Assembly (NCBI GenBank): GCA_015067895.1
Contig: SVLP01000048.1
Coordinates: forward strand, 1-14,527
DNA length: 14,527 bases
Source: Oscillospiraceae bacterium
Lineage (GTDB): Bacteria > Bacillota_A > Clostridia > Oscillospirales > Oscillospiraceae
Direction: 5' to 3'
In this document: positions 1 to 6,025 of the stretch, in pieces
Layout: every line of letters starts with the position of its first letter
How positions within the stretch are numbered: the first letter of the stretch is position 1
Program-made: the position numbers and the translations under genes
Notes under the pieces: generated by a model
The model's database searches: none
Seen by the model: only the letters and a program-made list of their open reading frames with translations
Told to the model about the DNA's origin: nothing

Positions 1-79
1 TGAAAAAGCTGGCAAATTGGAGTTGGAAGAACTCCTTATTTTTATTTCTGGACAACTGTTTTCCAATTTTCTATACCAA
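1..79. other. AT-rich left edge, no gene recognised
   Basis: An open frame from base 2 runs to a stop at 116-118 (about 38 codons) and could be the tail of a gene that begins outside the window. Its translation matches no family I recognise, and the stop lies inside a terminator hairpin. The stretch is clearly more AT-rich than the rest of the window. I make no functional call. Confidence 0.3.
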
Positions 80-112
80 AACCCCTGTTTTCCTTTCGAG
101 AAAACAGGGGTT
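80..112 (+). terminator. Rho-independent terminator hairpin
   Basis: A perfect 13-bp stem (80-92 with 100-112) closes a 7-base loop. Its arms are T-rich or A-rich at the loop end, and CTTT follows. It probably ends a transcript entering from the left edge and may work in both directions. Confidence 0.7.
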
Positions 113-125
113 CTTTGACAGACTG

Positions 126-149
126 AGAGGCACCGATAACGGTGCCTCT
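126..149 (+). terminator. Second terminator-like hairpin
   Basis: A 10-bp perfect stem (AGAGGCACCG, 126-135, with 140-149) closes an ATAA loop and is followed by TTTC. It lies 13 bases after the previous hairpin, giving a tandem terminator that insulates the gene at 243 from upstream transcription. Confidence 0.6.
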
Positions 150-160
150 TTCATGCTTCT

Positions 161-189
161 ATTATAGCACATTTGCAGGTCATGTTCAA
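161..189 (-). promoter_or_regulatory. Minus-strand sigma-A promoter without an obvious gene
   Basis: Read on the minus strand, TTGAAC (184-189) is separated by 17 bp from TATAAT (161-166), with an extended -10 TG element (TGCTATAAT). It points left, straight into the hairpins at 126-149 and 80-112. No convincing gene lies in that direction inside the window. It may make a short RNA or serve a gene beyond the left edge. Confidence 0.5.
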
Positions 190-192
190 GAC

Positions 193-221
193 TTGTCCTT
201 TGCAAAACCGGAGGGTACAAT
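193..221 (+). promoter_or_regulatory. Promoter for the tandem-domain gene
   Basis: TTGTCC (193-198), a 17-bp spacer and TACAAT (216-221). The predicted start of transcription, near 228, falls at the Shine-Dalgarno AAAGGAGGG (228-236), so the leader would be very short. Its -35 box lies only 3 bases from the -35 box of the opposing promoter. Confidence 0.55.
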
Positions 222-242
222 AGGAGCAAAGGAGGGACGCAT

Positions 243-1346
243 ATGACATACTACCACTGCTCCCCAGTTCACGGGATGACCGTTCTGGAGCCGGGGAAAC
301 CAAAAGCCTTTGACAAGCCTGCCGGTGTCTATCTGACCACTTTGCTCCCCATGGCACTGATGTATGGCGTTCGCAATTTTGAATACAGCTACGGCTATAC
401 CCGCGAAGGGCAGATCTACTATGAGGAGTATTTCCCCAATGCATTGGAAGAGCTGTACCGGGGAAAGCAAGCCAGTCTTTATAAATGTGCGCCCAAAACC
501 GTGACGACGACCGCCATCCCCAACGAGGTGGTATCAGAAGCGTCGGTGACGGTTCTGGAAGAAATCGTGATCGAAGATGTCTGCGAAGCTCTGCTGGAGC
601 AGGAACGCTTGGGTACACTGGTCATACACAGGCATGAGCATCTATCTCCACGGATGCTGGAATGGATCAAAAATGCCGAAGCTGAGGAAATTCGGAGGCG
701 GAATTTGATCCAGCTTGGCGGCCCCATGGCAGGCTACATCCGGGAGCACTACCCAAAGAGTTGGGAATTGGTGGAAGAAGAGGAAAGACGGCTGTATTAT
801 CACGGTACTGCTGTTTCTGGACTGATGCATTTGGAACCCAGGTCTGAGCGGGATGGAGAACGGGTGCTTTACTTGAGCGGAAGCTTTGTGTATGCCCTGC
901 TCTATCTGTGGGACGGCGAGAAAACAGGACGAGCGAAAAAATGGGTCACGGGTTGGCTGGAAAAGGGTGTGACCTATTATGAAGAGCAGTTTCCGGATCA
1001 GCTTCGAGCCTTTTATTCCGGGGTCAGGGGTTGTGTGTACTGCGTTGACCCTGCTGGGGCTGAGCCTGTGGCAGACCGGGAACGCATGGCATTGATTCGG
1101 GAGCGGATACCGGTACAGAAGGTGATCGAGGTGGAGGATGTGTATGCGCTGCTGATGGAGCAGGAAGCGGCTGGGCGATTCCAGCTTCTGCGTTTTGAGG
1201 ATAGAACAGTTGAGAAACAGCAGGAGCTGAGCACACGGATCGCTGACTACATCCGCCAGCAGGGTCTGATTGGCTGGGAGGATGGAGAAAGCCGCTTCTT
1301 CAGGCGGTATTTTTCGCAAGCCTGGGCGGAAGCTGCGCGGTATTGA
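243..1346 (+). CDS. Tandem-domain protein, possible ADP-ribosyltransferase-like fold
   Basis: This 367-residue soluble protein has no signal peptide and is built from two diverged copies of one unit. Copy 1 (about 3-175) opens with YYHCSPVHGMTVLEP, copy 2 (about 185-365) with YYHGTAVSGLMHLEP. Both copies go on to VYLT or LYLS, YYEE(Y/Q)FP and a (V/I)EDV..ALL.EQE segment. The YHG(S/T) start, later Tyr and Glu recall the H-Y-E layout of ADP-ribosyltransferase-like folds; H5/Y30/E61-E62 and H187/Y210/E247-E248 are the corresponding residues. This is motif resemblance only, and substrate and activity are unknown. The start is set by AAAGGAGGG six bases before the ATG. It is transcribed alone, between tandem terminators and the promoter of the next operon. 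The gene itself is confident; the fold is a guess. Confidence 0.75.
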   Translation: MTYYHCSPVHGMTVLEPGKPKAFDKPAGVYLTTLLPMALMYGVRNFEYSYGYTREGQIYYEEYFPNALEELYRGKQASLYKCAPKTVTTTAIPNEVVSEASVTVLEEIVIEDVCEALLEQERLGTLVIHRHEHLSPRMLEWIKNAEAEEIRRRNLIQLGGPMAGYIREHYPKSWELVEEEERRLYYHGTAVSGLMHLEPRSERDGERVLYLSGSFVYALLYLWDGEKTGRAKKWVTGWLEKGVTYYEEQFPDQLRAFYSGVRGCVYCVDPAGAEPVADRERMALIRERIPVQKVIEVEDVYALLMEQEAAGRFQLLRFEDRTVEKQQELSTRIADYIRQQGLIGWEDGESRFFRRYFSQAWAEAARY

Positions 1347-1371
1347 CTTTGGCACCAACGGAGATTATACT
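1343..1371 (+). promoter_or_regulatory. Promoter of the Nudix-GNAT operon
   Basis: TTGACT (1343-1348), a 17-bp spacer and TATACT (1366-1371). The -35 box overlaps the TGA stop of the upstream gene (1344-1346). The operon's first Shine-Dalgarno, AAAGGGGG, lies just downstream at 1383-1390. Confidence 0.7.
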
Positions 1372-1398
1372 GGACATATTTGAAAGGGGGCGTGCAAC

Positions 1399-1923
1399 AT
1401 GGAGCTTTGGGACGCATACACCCGCGAGGGTGTAAAAACAGGGGAGACCCTGGTGAGAGACGAGCCGATCCGCGAGGGCCTGTATCATCTGGTCTGCGAG
1501 GTGCTGGTGCGGCATGTGGACGGAAGCTTCCTGTGCATGATCCGCTCCCGCCGGAAGCCCAATTACCCACTGTATCCCGAGTGCACCGCCGGCGGCTCCG
1601 CCCTGAAGGGCGAGGATGCGCTGGAGTGCATCCGCCGGGAGCTGCGGGAGGAGACGGGGATCGAGTGGACGGAGTTTGAGGAGGTGGCCCGGACTGTCCG
1701 GGAGCAATACGCCACCATCTTCATCAGCTATCTGTGCACCGTGGATTGGCCCAAGGCGCAGATCACCCTCCAGGAGGGGGAGACCGAGTCCTTCCGGTGG
1801 CTCAGCGAGCCGGAGTTCATCGAGCTTCTGAATTCCGACCGGATGATCCCCGGTCAGCCGGAACGGATGCGGGGATACTATCAGAAGATGGGATTTTTGC
1901 GGAACGGGGAAGAACAAGCATGA
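1399..1923 (+). CDS. Nudix hydrolase
   Basis: A cytoplasmic hydrolase of 174 residues that should cleave a nucleoside-diphosphate-linked substrate using Mg2+. The Nudix box is complete at residues 66-88: G-x5-E-x7-R-E-L-R-E-E-T-G-I, with the metal-binding REEXEE-type glutamates at 81, 84 and 85. The N-terminal segment, which begins MELWDAYTREG, recalls IDI-type Nudix proteins that act on isoprenoid-like or unusual diphosphates, but the substrate cannot be read from sequence. AAAGGGGG eight bases before the ATG sets the start. Its stop overlaps the next start as ATGA at 1920-1923, so the two are translationally coupled. First gene of a four-gene operon. Confidence 0.92.
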   Translation: MELWDAYTREGVKTGETLVRDEPIREGLYHLVCEVLVRHVDGSFLCMIRSRRKPNYPLYPECTAGGSALKGEDALECIRRELREETGIEWTEFEEVARTVREQYATIFISYLCTVDWPKAQITLQEGETESFRWLSEPEFIELLNSDRMIPGQPERMRGYYQKMGFLRNGEEQA

Positions 1924-3050
1924 TCGTGCTAGTCGATGAATCGAATATTGCCGCCGCCGGGGCTGTCCACGCGGAGAGCTGGCGGGATAGCCATGGCTTC
2001 TGCACCCCGGAATTTGTGGCGGCCCACACCGCCGAGACACAGACGGAGTATCTGCGCCGGGAGATGGCGGCGGGGAAGGATGTCTTCCTGCTCCTTGACC
2101 CGGAGCCTGTGGGCATCGTGTCCGTCCATGGCGACCTGATCGAAAATCTCTACGTGCTGCCTGAAAAGCAGGGCAGGGGATACGGCTCGGAGCTTTTGGC
2201 CTTTGCGGCTGCCCGGTGCGCGGGTACGCCCAGGCTTTGGGTGCTGAACATCAATGAGAACGCCCGCCGTCTCTATGAACGCCGGGGCTTCCGGGAGACC
2301 GGAAACCGCCGGGAGCTGAAGGGCGGGCTGGCGGAGCTGGAAATGACCCGCTCCCGTCTGGAGGAGATCCGCAAAGCGGAGGCGGCCTCCCACACCGCCG
2401 CCTATGGTAGCTTGACCCTCTATGCCCCCGGCTCTTGGCTGTCGAAGCCGGTGAAGGCTCTGGGGGAACTGCTGCCTCTGTACGAGAAGCGGAAGGGACT
2501 GCGGGTGCTGGATCTTGGCAGCGGCGTGGGCCGCAACGCAATTGCCTGTGCATTGGCGCTGCCCGATGCAGCCGTGGAGTGTGTGGATATCCTGCCTGTG
2601 GCCATCGAAAAGCTGCTGGAAAACGCGGAAAGATCCGGGGTTCGGGATGCCATCCGGGGCATCGTGGAGCCGGTGGACAGCTTCGCCATTGAGGAAAACG
2701 GGTATGACCTGATCCTGGCGGCATCGGTGCTGGAGCACCTGGATTCCCGGGACTCCTCCATCCGGAAATTAAAGGAAATGCAGCGGGGCATCCGCCCCGG
2801 CGGCGGGGTGCTGATCGTTATGAACACCGGCGTCCGGGAGTGGGATGCCATGACCGGGGAGACCATGGAACCCCAGTTCGAAGTGAATCTCCCGCCGGAG
2901 GAGGTCAAGCAGCTGCTTTCCGAGACCTTCCGGGGCTGGGAAGTCCTCTGGGACAAGTGCATCCACTATGAATACGAGATCCCCCGTGGAGACCGGACAG
3001 CCGTCATCGCCGCCGAGGTGGTGACCTTCACCGCAAGGAGGCCCGCATGA
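1920..3050 (+). CDS. GNAT acetyltransferase fused to SAM-dependent methyltransferase
   Basis: A 376-residue bifunctional protein. Residues 1-143 are a GNAT domain with the acetyl-CoA loop QGRGYG at 84-89 and the late NENARRLYERRGF segment (112-124). Residues about 150-376 are a class I methyltransferase with motif I VLDLGSGVGRN (196-206), the acidic end of strand 2 at ECVD (220-223), YDLILAASVLEHL (262-274) and RPGGG (292-296). The acyl and methyl acceptors are unknown. The start at 1920 is chosen because its ATG overlaps the Nudix stop; an upstream start at 1734 would overlap the Nudix gene deeply and encodes no conserved sequence. A GGAG six bases before the in-frame ATG at 2343 could allow separate translation of the methyltransferase half. 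Coupled to the next gene by ATGA. Confidence 0.9.
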   Translation: MIVLVDESNIAAAGAVHAESWRDSHGFCTPEFVAAHTAETQTEYLRREMAAGKDVFLLLDPEPVGIVSVHGDLIENLYVLPEKQGRGYGSELLAFAAARCAGTPRLWVLNINENARRLYERRGFRETGNRRELKGGLAELEMTRSRLEEIRKAEAASHTAAYGSLTLYAPGSWLSKPVKALGELLPLYEKRKGLRVLDLGSGVGRNAIACALALPDAAVECVDILPVAIEKLLENAERSGVRDAIRGIVEPVDSFAIEENGYDLILAASVLEHLDSRDSSIRKLKEMQRGIRPGGGVLIVMNTGVREWDAMTGETMEPQFEVNLPPEEVKQLLSETFRGWEVLWDKCIHYEYEIPRGDRTAVIAAEVVTFTARRPA

Positions 3051-3580
3051 TCGACATTTCCAGAACGAAAAAATACGAAATTCCCCTCCTCTTCGCCCTC
3101 TACCGCACCGCCTTCCCCCGGAGCGAGCGCAAGCCCTTCGGCAAGATCCTGCGGATGGCGAAGGAGGGGCGGGCAGATCTGTGGACGATCCGCAAAAACG
3201 GCCGCTTCGCGGGTCTCGCCGCCACGGTCAACGGGTCGGACATCGTCCTGCTGGACTATTTCGCCGTGAAAAAGGCACTGCGCGGTCAGGGCGTTGGCTC
3301 TGGGGCTCTGCGGCAGATCGAGGCACAATATGCCGACCGGGGCTTCTTCATCGAAATCGAGAGTACCTTCGAGGACGCGGCCAACCGGGAGCAGCGGGAA
3401 AAACGAAAGAAGTTTTATGCAAACTGCGGGATGATCCCCATGGGCACGGAAGCGGATGTCTTCGGCATCCGCATGGAGCTGCTGGGCGTCCGCTGCCATT
3501 TGGATTTCAATGACTACCGCGAGTTCTACCGGGAGCACTACAGCCCCTGGGCAGCGGAGCACATCAGGGAGGTACTATGA
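3047..3580 (+). CDS. GNAT family N-acetyltransferase
   Basis: A 177-residue acetyl-CoA-dependent acyltransferase. The motif A strand and pyrophosphate loop are at about 72-88 (FAVKKALRGQGVGSGAL), and the helix of motif B is followed by a KKFYANCGM segment typical of the family. Length is slightly above the usual 150-170 because of a C-terminal tail rich in Tyr, His and Arg. The substrate is unknown. Start and stop each overlap the neighbouring genes by ATGA, so it belongs firmly to the operon that starts at 1399. Confidence 0.9.
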   Translation: MIDISRTKKYEIPLLFALYRTAFPRSERKPFGKILRMAKEGRADLWTIRKNGRFAGLAATVNGSDIVLLDYFAVKKALRGQGVGSGALRQIEAQYADRGFFIEIESTFEDAANREQREKRKKFYANCGMIPMGTEADVFGIRMELLGVRCHLDFNDYREFYREHYSPWAAEHIREVL

Positions 3581-4005
3581 ATTTCGATTTGAACGAAGCC
3601 ATTGATTACTACCGCCGCCAGGGCGCACCGGGGGATCAGAATGCCCTGCGGAATCTGCTTGCTGAGATCCAGCAGGACTCCGGCGGAGCCATCCCCCAGT
3701 ATCTGCTGCCGCAGGTCGCCGACGGTTTGGGGGTGAAGGAGAGCTTCCTCATCGCCATCATCCGCCGGATCCCCAGTCTGCGTCTGGCGAACCACCATGT
3801 GCTGGAAATCTGCGCAGGCCCCAACTGCTCCCGCCGGGGTGATCTGGCGGAGCTTGCCGAGCAGTACCGGGGCGCTTTGGAGGTGAAGCTGGTGCCCTGC
3901 ATGCGCCAGTGCGGCAAGGGCCCGAACCTCCGCTTCGACGGGAAGCTCTACAATGGCGCGGATGCTCAGCTTCTCGCCAGACTGATGGACGGGCTTGACA
4001 AATAA
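3577..4005 (+). CDS. Thioredoxin-like [2Fe-2S] protein, NuoE/HymA-type
   Basis: A 142-residue protein resembling the 24-kDa subunit of NADH dehydrogenases and hydrogenases. The four cluster ligands are visible: C79-x4-C84 and C108-x3-C112. The N-terminal helical half (LLAEIQQDSGGAIPQYLLPQVADGLGV, given here as its span 27-53) also follows the NuoE pattern. The gap between the Cys pairs (23 residues) is shorter than in classical NuoE. It would carry electrons for a flavoprotein partner, but no NuoF/HymB or hydrogenase gene lies in the window, so its partner is encoded elsewhere or its role has changed. It is the last gene of the coupled operon. The 3' end also contains the -35 box of the next promoter. 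Confidence 0.85.
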   Translation: MNFDLNEAIDYYRRQGAPGDQNALRNLLAEIQQDSGGAIPQYLLPQVADGLGVKESFLIAIIRRIPSLRLANHHVLEICAGPNCSRRGDLAELAEQYRGALEVKLVPCMRQCGKGPNLRFDGKLYNGADAQLLARLMDGLDK

Positions 4006-4010
4006 GCCCG
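3990..4010 (+). terminator. Hairpin across the operon stop codon, weak terminator candidate
   Basis: CGGGCTT (3990-3996) pairs with AAGCCCG (4004-4010) around a 7-base loop, spanning the TAA at 4003-4005. There is no U-tract, so termination is doubtful. It overlaps the -35 box of the following promoter. Confidence 0.3.
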
Positions 4011-4023
4011 GCTGCGTTATGAT
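3995..4023 (+). promoter_or_regulatory. Near-consensus promoter for the rsgA leader
   Basis: A perfect TTGACA (3995-4000), a 17-bp spacer and TATGAT (4018-4023). Transcription would start near 4030, in front of the mini-ORF, hairpins and terminator that precede rsgA. The -35 box lies inside the last codons of the [2Fe-2S] gene. Confidence 0.75.
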
Positions 4024-4052
4024 AAACAAAACCATGAAAGGAGACTTTTATT

Positions 4053-4082
4053 ATGATTGCACGTGAGGTCGTCACCACCTAA
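4053..4082 (+). CDS. Nine-residue leader peptide upstream of rsgA
   Basis: ATG to TAA encodes MIAREVVTT. The ribosome-binding site AAAGGAGA (4037-4044) is 8 bases from the ATG, as good as that of any full gene here. The ORF sits between a consensus promoter and an intrinsic terminator, as attenuator leader peptides do. Its stop codon is 10 bases before the first hairpin arm (4092). No known leader peptide is recognised, so a regulatory role is inferred. Confidence 0.5.
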   Translation: MIAREVVTT

Positions 4083-4091
4083 CTGAAGATC

Positions 4092-4133
4092 GGCGCAGAT
4101 GCCTGGGGGAGCGTACCCCTTTGCTGTTGCGCC
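4092..4133 (+). promoter_or_regulatory. Structured leader RNA element ahead of rsgA
   Basis: GGCGCA (4092-4097) can pair with TGCGCC (4128-4133), enclosing a second stem of GGGG (4105-4108) with CCCC (4116-4119). A second TTGCGCCCA copy lies after the terminator (4188-4196), and CGCAGA (4094-4099) is complementary to the terminator's 3' arm. Alternative folds are therefore possible. It matches no riboswitch class I can name. Confidence 0.4.
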
Positions 4134-4157
4134 CAAAGGAACCTTTCATATGCGAAA

Positions 4158-4190
4158 ACCGCAGAGGAGGCTCCTTCTGCGGTATTTTTG
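4158..4190 (+). terminator. Intrinsic terminator (attenuator) upstream of rsgA
   Basis: ACCGCAGA (4158-4165) pairs with TCTGCGGT (4176-4183), with further GGA/TCC pairing inside, followed by TATTTTTG. It lies between the only good promoter and the rsgA start, so rsgA expression should require readthrough or antitermination. Confidence 0.65.
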
Positions 4191-4242
4191 CGCCCATTTT
4201 CAGTTAGGTATCGGAAAACAAACTGAATTTGGAGGAACAAAA

Positions 4243-5235
4243 ATGAATTTTACGGATAACACCATCACCGCCCGGGTCATCGCTGTCCACAGGGATCGCT
4301 ATCAGCTTTCCTGCGATGGGCGCGACGTTTTCGCCCGGCTTAAGACGAAGGAATACTACAAGGGCACCGAGGATTTCCCCACGGCGGGGGACTTCGTGAC
4401 AGTCCGCTACATCGAAAACGGCGACAGCCAGATCATCGCGACACTGCCCCGGCGGACGGTCTTCACCCGCCGGGCTCCCGGCCCCGTGCCTGCGGAGCAG
4501 GCGGTGGCGGCGAATTTTGACTATGTGTTCATCATGCAGTCGCTGAACCAGGACTTCAACCCCAGACGGCTGGAGCGGTATCTGACCCTGGGCTGGCAGT
4601 CCGGAGCCACCCCCGTGATCCTGCTGACCAAGGCGGATCTTGTGGAGGAGCATTGGGAGTACCTGACCCGGGTGGAGCGGGTCGCCGCTGGGGCGAATGT
4701 CCATGTGGTCAGTGCCCATACGGGCTACGGCCTTCCCCGGCTGAATGCCTACCTCCAGCCGGGGAAGACGGTGGTCTTCCTGGGCTCCTCCGGCGTGGGC
4801 AAGTCCAGTCTGGTCAACGCCCTGGCCGGGGAGGAACTCATGACCGTCGGCGGCATCCGGGAGGATGACTCCAAGGGCCGCCACACCACCACCCACCGCC
4901 AGCTGATCCGGCTCAGCAGCGGTGTGGAGATCATCGACACACCGGGCATGCGGGAGTTGGGCATGTGGGAGGTGTCCGAGGGAATCGAAGATGCCTTCGC
5001 GGATGTGGAAGGCTTCCTCGGAAAATGCCGCTTTTCCGACTGCAAGCATCTGTACGAGCCCGGCTGTGCAATCCAGCATGCCATCGCAACCCGCCAGCTT
5101 GACGCGGAACGGTGGGCAAGCTACCAGAAGCTGAAGGGTGAGGCTGTGGATCGGGACGAGCTGCTCCGCCGGAAGCGGGAATGGAGCAAGGATGTGGCGA
5201 AGTTTTCCCGGGACAGGAAAAAGGAGGTCTGGTGA
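4243..5235 (+). CDS. rsgA: Ribosome small-subunit-dependent GTPase RsgA
   Basis: A 330-residue circularly permuted GTPase that acts in late maturation of the 30S subunit. After an N-terminal OB-fold region (about 1-75) the GTPase motifs come in the permuted order: G4 TKAD (129-132), G1 GSSGVGKSS (181-189), G2 in HTTTH (214-218) and G3 DTPG (232-235). The zinc knuckle follows with C262, C267, H269 and C275. GGAGGA (4231-4236) six bases before the ATG sets the start; an upstream ATG at 4099 would run through the leader terminator. Many Firmicutes carry two RsgA-type proteins; whether this is the core or the extra copy cannot be told here. It forms a pair with the GNAT gene at 5237. Confidence 0.93.
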   Translation: MNFTDNTITARVIAVHRDRYQLSCDGRDVFARLKTKEYYKGTEDFPTAGDFVTVRYIENGDSQIIATLPRRTVFTRRAPGPVPAEQAVAANFDYVFIMQSLNQDFNPRRLERYLTLGWQSGATPVILLTKADLVEEHWEYLTRVERVAAGANVHVVSAHTGYGLPRLNAYLQPGKTVVFLGSSGVGKSSLVNALAGEELMTVGGIREDDSKGRHTTTHRQLIRLSSGVEIIDTPGMRELGMWEVSEGIEDAFADVEGFLGKCRFSDCKHLYEPGCAIQHAIATRQLDAERWASYQKLKGEAVDRDELLRRKREWSKDVAKFSRDRKKEVW

Positions 5236-5236
5236 G

Positions 5237-5782
5237 ATGCGAGTCATCAAAGCAATGGAAGAACAATATCACCTGTCTGCGCTGGAGCTGGTGGAGCGAG
5301 TCTTCACCGAGCATGAAAGCGCGGAGGAGGGCAGGCTTGTCCGCTCCCTGGTGGAGGAGATCCGCGGCAAGCGGTTTTATCTGCCGGAGCTGGAGCTCGT
5401 CATGGTGGACGAAACCGATGCCGTCATTGGCTACTGCATGTTTTCCCGGTTCCACCTGGAGGGACGCTATGAAAACGAACTGCTGCTCCTGAGTCCGGTG
5501 GCGGTGAAAACGGAGCTTCAGCGGCAGCAAATCTCCAAGGAGCTGATCGAACACGGGTTTGAAAAAGCGAAGGGCATGGGTTACAGGGCGGTCATTGTGG
5601 AGGGCGATCCCAGGAATTACCGCAGCCGGGGTTTCCTTACCTCGGCGGACTTCGGCATCACAGCCCACGAATCCGTGGGGCTGCCTGCGCCGGAGTGCCT
5701 GATGGTCAGGGAGCTGGTGCCCGGCGCATTGGAGCGGATCCAGGGCGTGGTAAGCTATGGGGATTATGAGGCACTGAGATAG
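5237..5782 (+). CDS. GNAT acetyltransferase, YhbS-like, atypical acetyl-CoA loop
   Basis: A 181-residue protein with the LLLLSPVAV strand (82-90) and the later YRAVIVEGDPRNYRSRGF segment (116-133) typical of YhbS-like N-acetyltransferases. The loop that normally reads Q/R-x-x-G-x-G is QRQQIS (95-100), with no glycine, so acetyl-CoA binding may differ or be weak. The start at 5237 follows AAGGAGGT about nine bases upstream; its ATG is one base after the rsgA stop, so the two genes are probably co-transcribed and coupled. The substrate is unknown. Confidence 0.88.
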   Translation: MRVIKAMEEQYHLSALELVERVFTEHESAEEGRLVRSLVEEIRGKRFYLPELELVMVDETDAVIGYCMFSRFHLEGRYENELLLLSPVAVKTELQRQQISKELIEHGFEKAKGMGYRAVIVEGDPRNYRSRGFLTSADFGITAHESVGLPAPECLMVRELVPGALERIQGVVSYGDYEALR

Positions 5783-5792
5783 TATCAAGAGC

Positions 5793-5811
5793 CCGACGGC
5801 AACGCCGTCGG
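5793..5811. repeat. Palindromic hairpin, copy 1
   Basis: CCGACGGCAACGCCGTCGG folds as an 8-bp stem with an AAC loop, just after the GNAT stop. It may act as the end of the rsgA-GNAT transcript, although no U-tract follows. The same 19 bases recur at 5997-6015. Confidence 0.7.
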
Positions 5812-5843
5812 CCTCAGACTGTAGAAAAACCTCAAAATTAGGA

Positions 5844-5976
5844 TGTCATCGCGAACCAGTCCTCAGACTGGTGTGGCGATCCCCTAAAAAGAGCAAATAA
5901 TGCCGGATTATCAACTGAAAATATTCGAAAATCTGGGAGATTGCCACGCCAGTGTGCGCACTGGCTCGCAATGACA
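5844..5976. repeat. Inverted pair of REP-like units (MITE-like element)
   Basis: Unit 1 (5844-5884) begins TGTCATCGCGAACCAGT and ends GGTGTGGCGATCCCC. Unit 2 (5935-5976) is its diverged reverse complement. Each unit contains its own 7-bp stem: ACCAGTC/GACTGGT at 5855-5872 and GCCAGTG/CACTGGC at 5948-5965. About 50 AT-rich bases separate them. TCATTGCGAG...GTGGCAATC repeats of this type are common extragenic elements in many bacteria. No coding capacity is present. Confidence 0.7.
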
Positions 5977-5994
5977 CCTTTTTCGACACGCTGG

Positions 5995-6017
5995 GGCCGA
6001 CGGCAACGCCGTCGGCC
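5995..6017 (+). terminator. Palindromic hairpin, copy 2, terminator candidate
   Basis: A 10-bp stem (GGCCGACGGC, 5995-6004, with 6008-6017) closes an AAC loop and is followed by TTTG on the plus strand. It contains the same 19 bases as 5793-5811 and lies between two convergent genes, so it may end transcription from both sides. Confidence 0.6.
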
Positions 6018-6025
6018 TTTGTACA

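Noticed and set aside
4092..4190. Known riboswitch ahead of rsgA
   Set aside because: I compared it by eye with ZTP, guanidine, fluoride, preQ1 and manganese types and found none of their conserved cores. I therefore report only a structured leader.
4099..4242. N-terminal extension of RsgA from the ATG at 4099
   Set aside because: It would translate through the terminator hairpin, lacks a Shine-Dalgarno and is not part of the family; 4243 has GGAGGA at the right distance.
4204..5250. Long minus-strand open frame (348 codons)
   Set aside because: Lies opposite rsgA, which has all GTPase motifs. No promoter or Shine-Dalgarno supports it.
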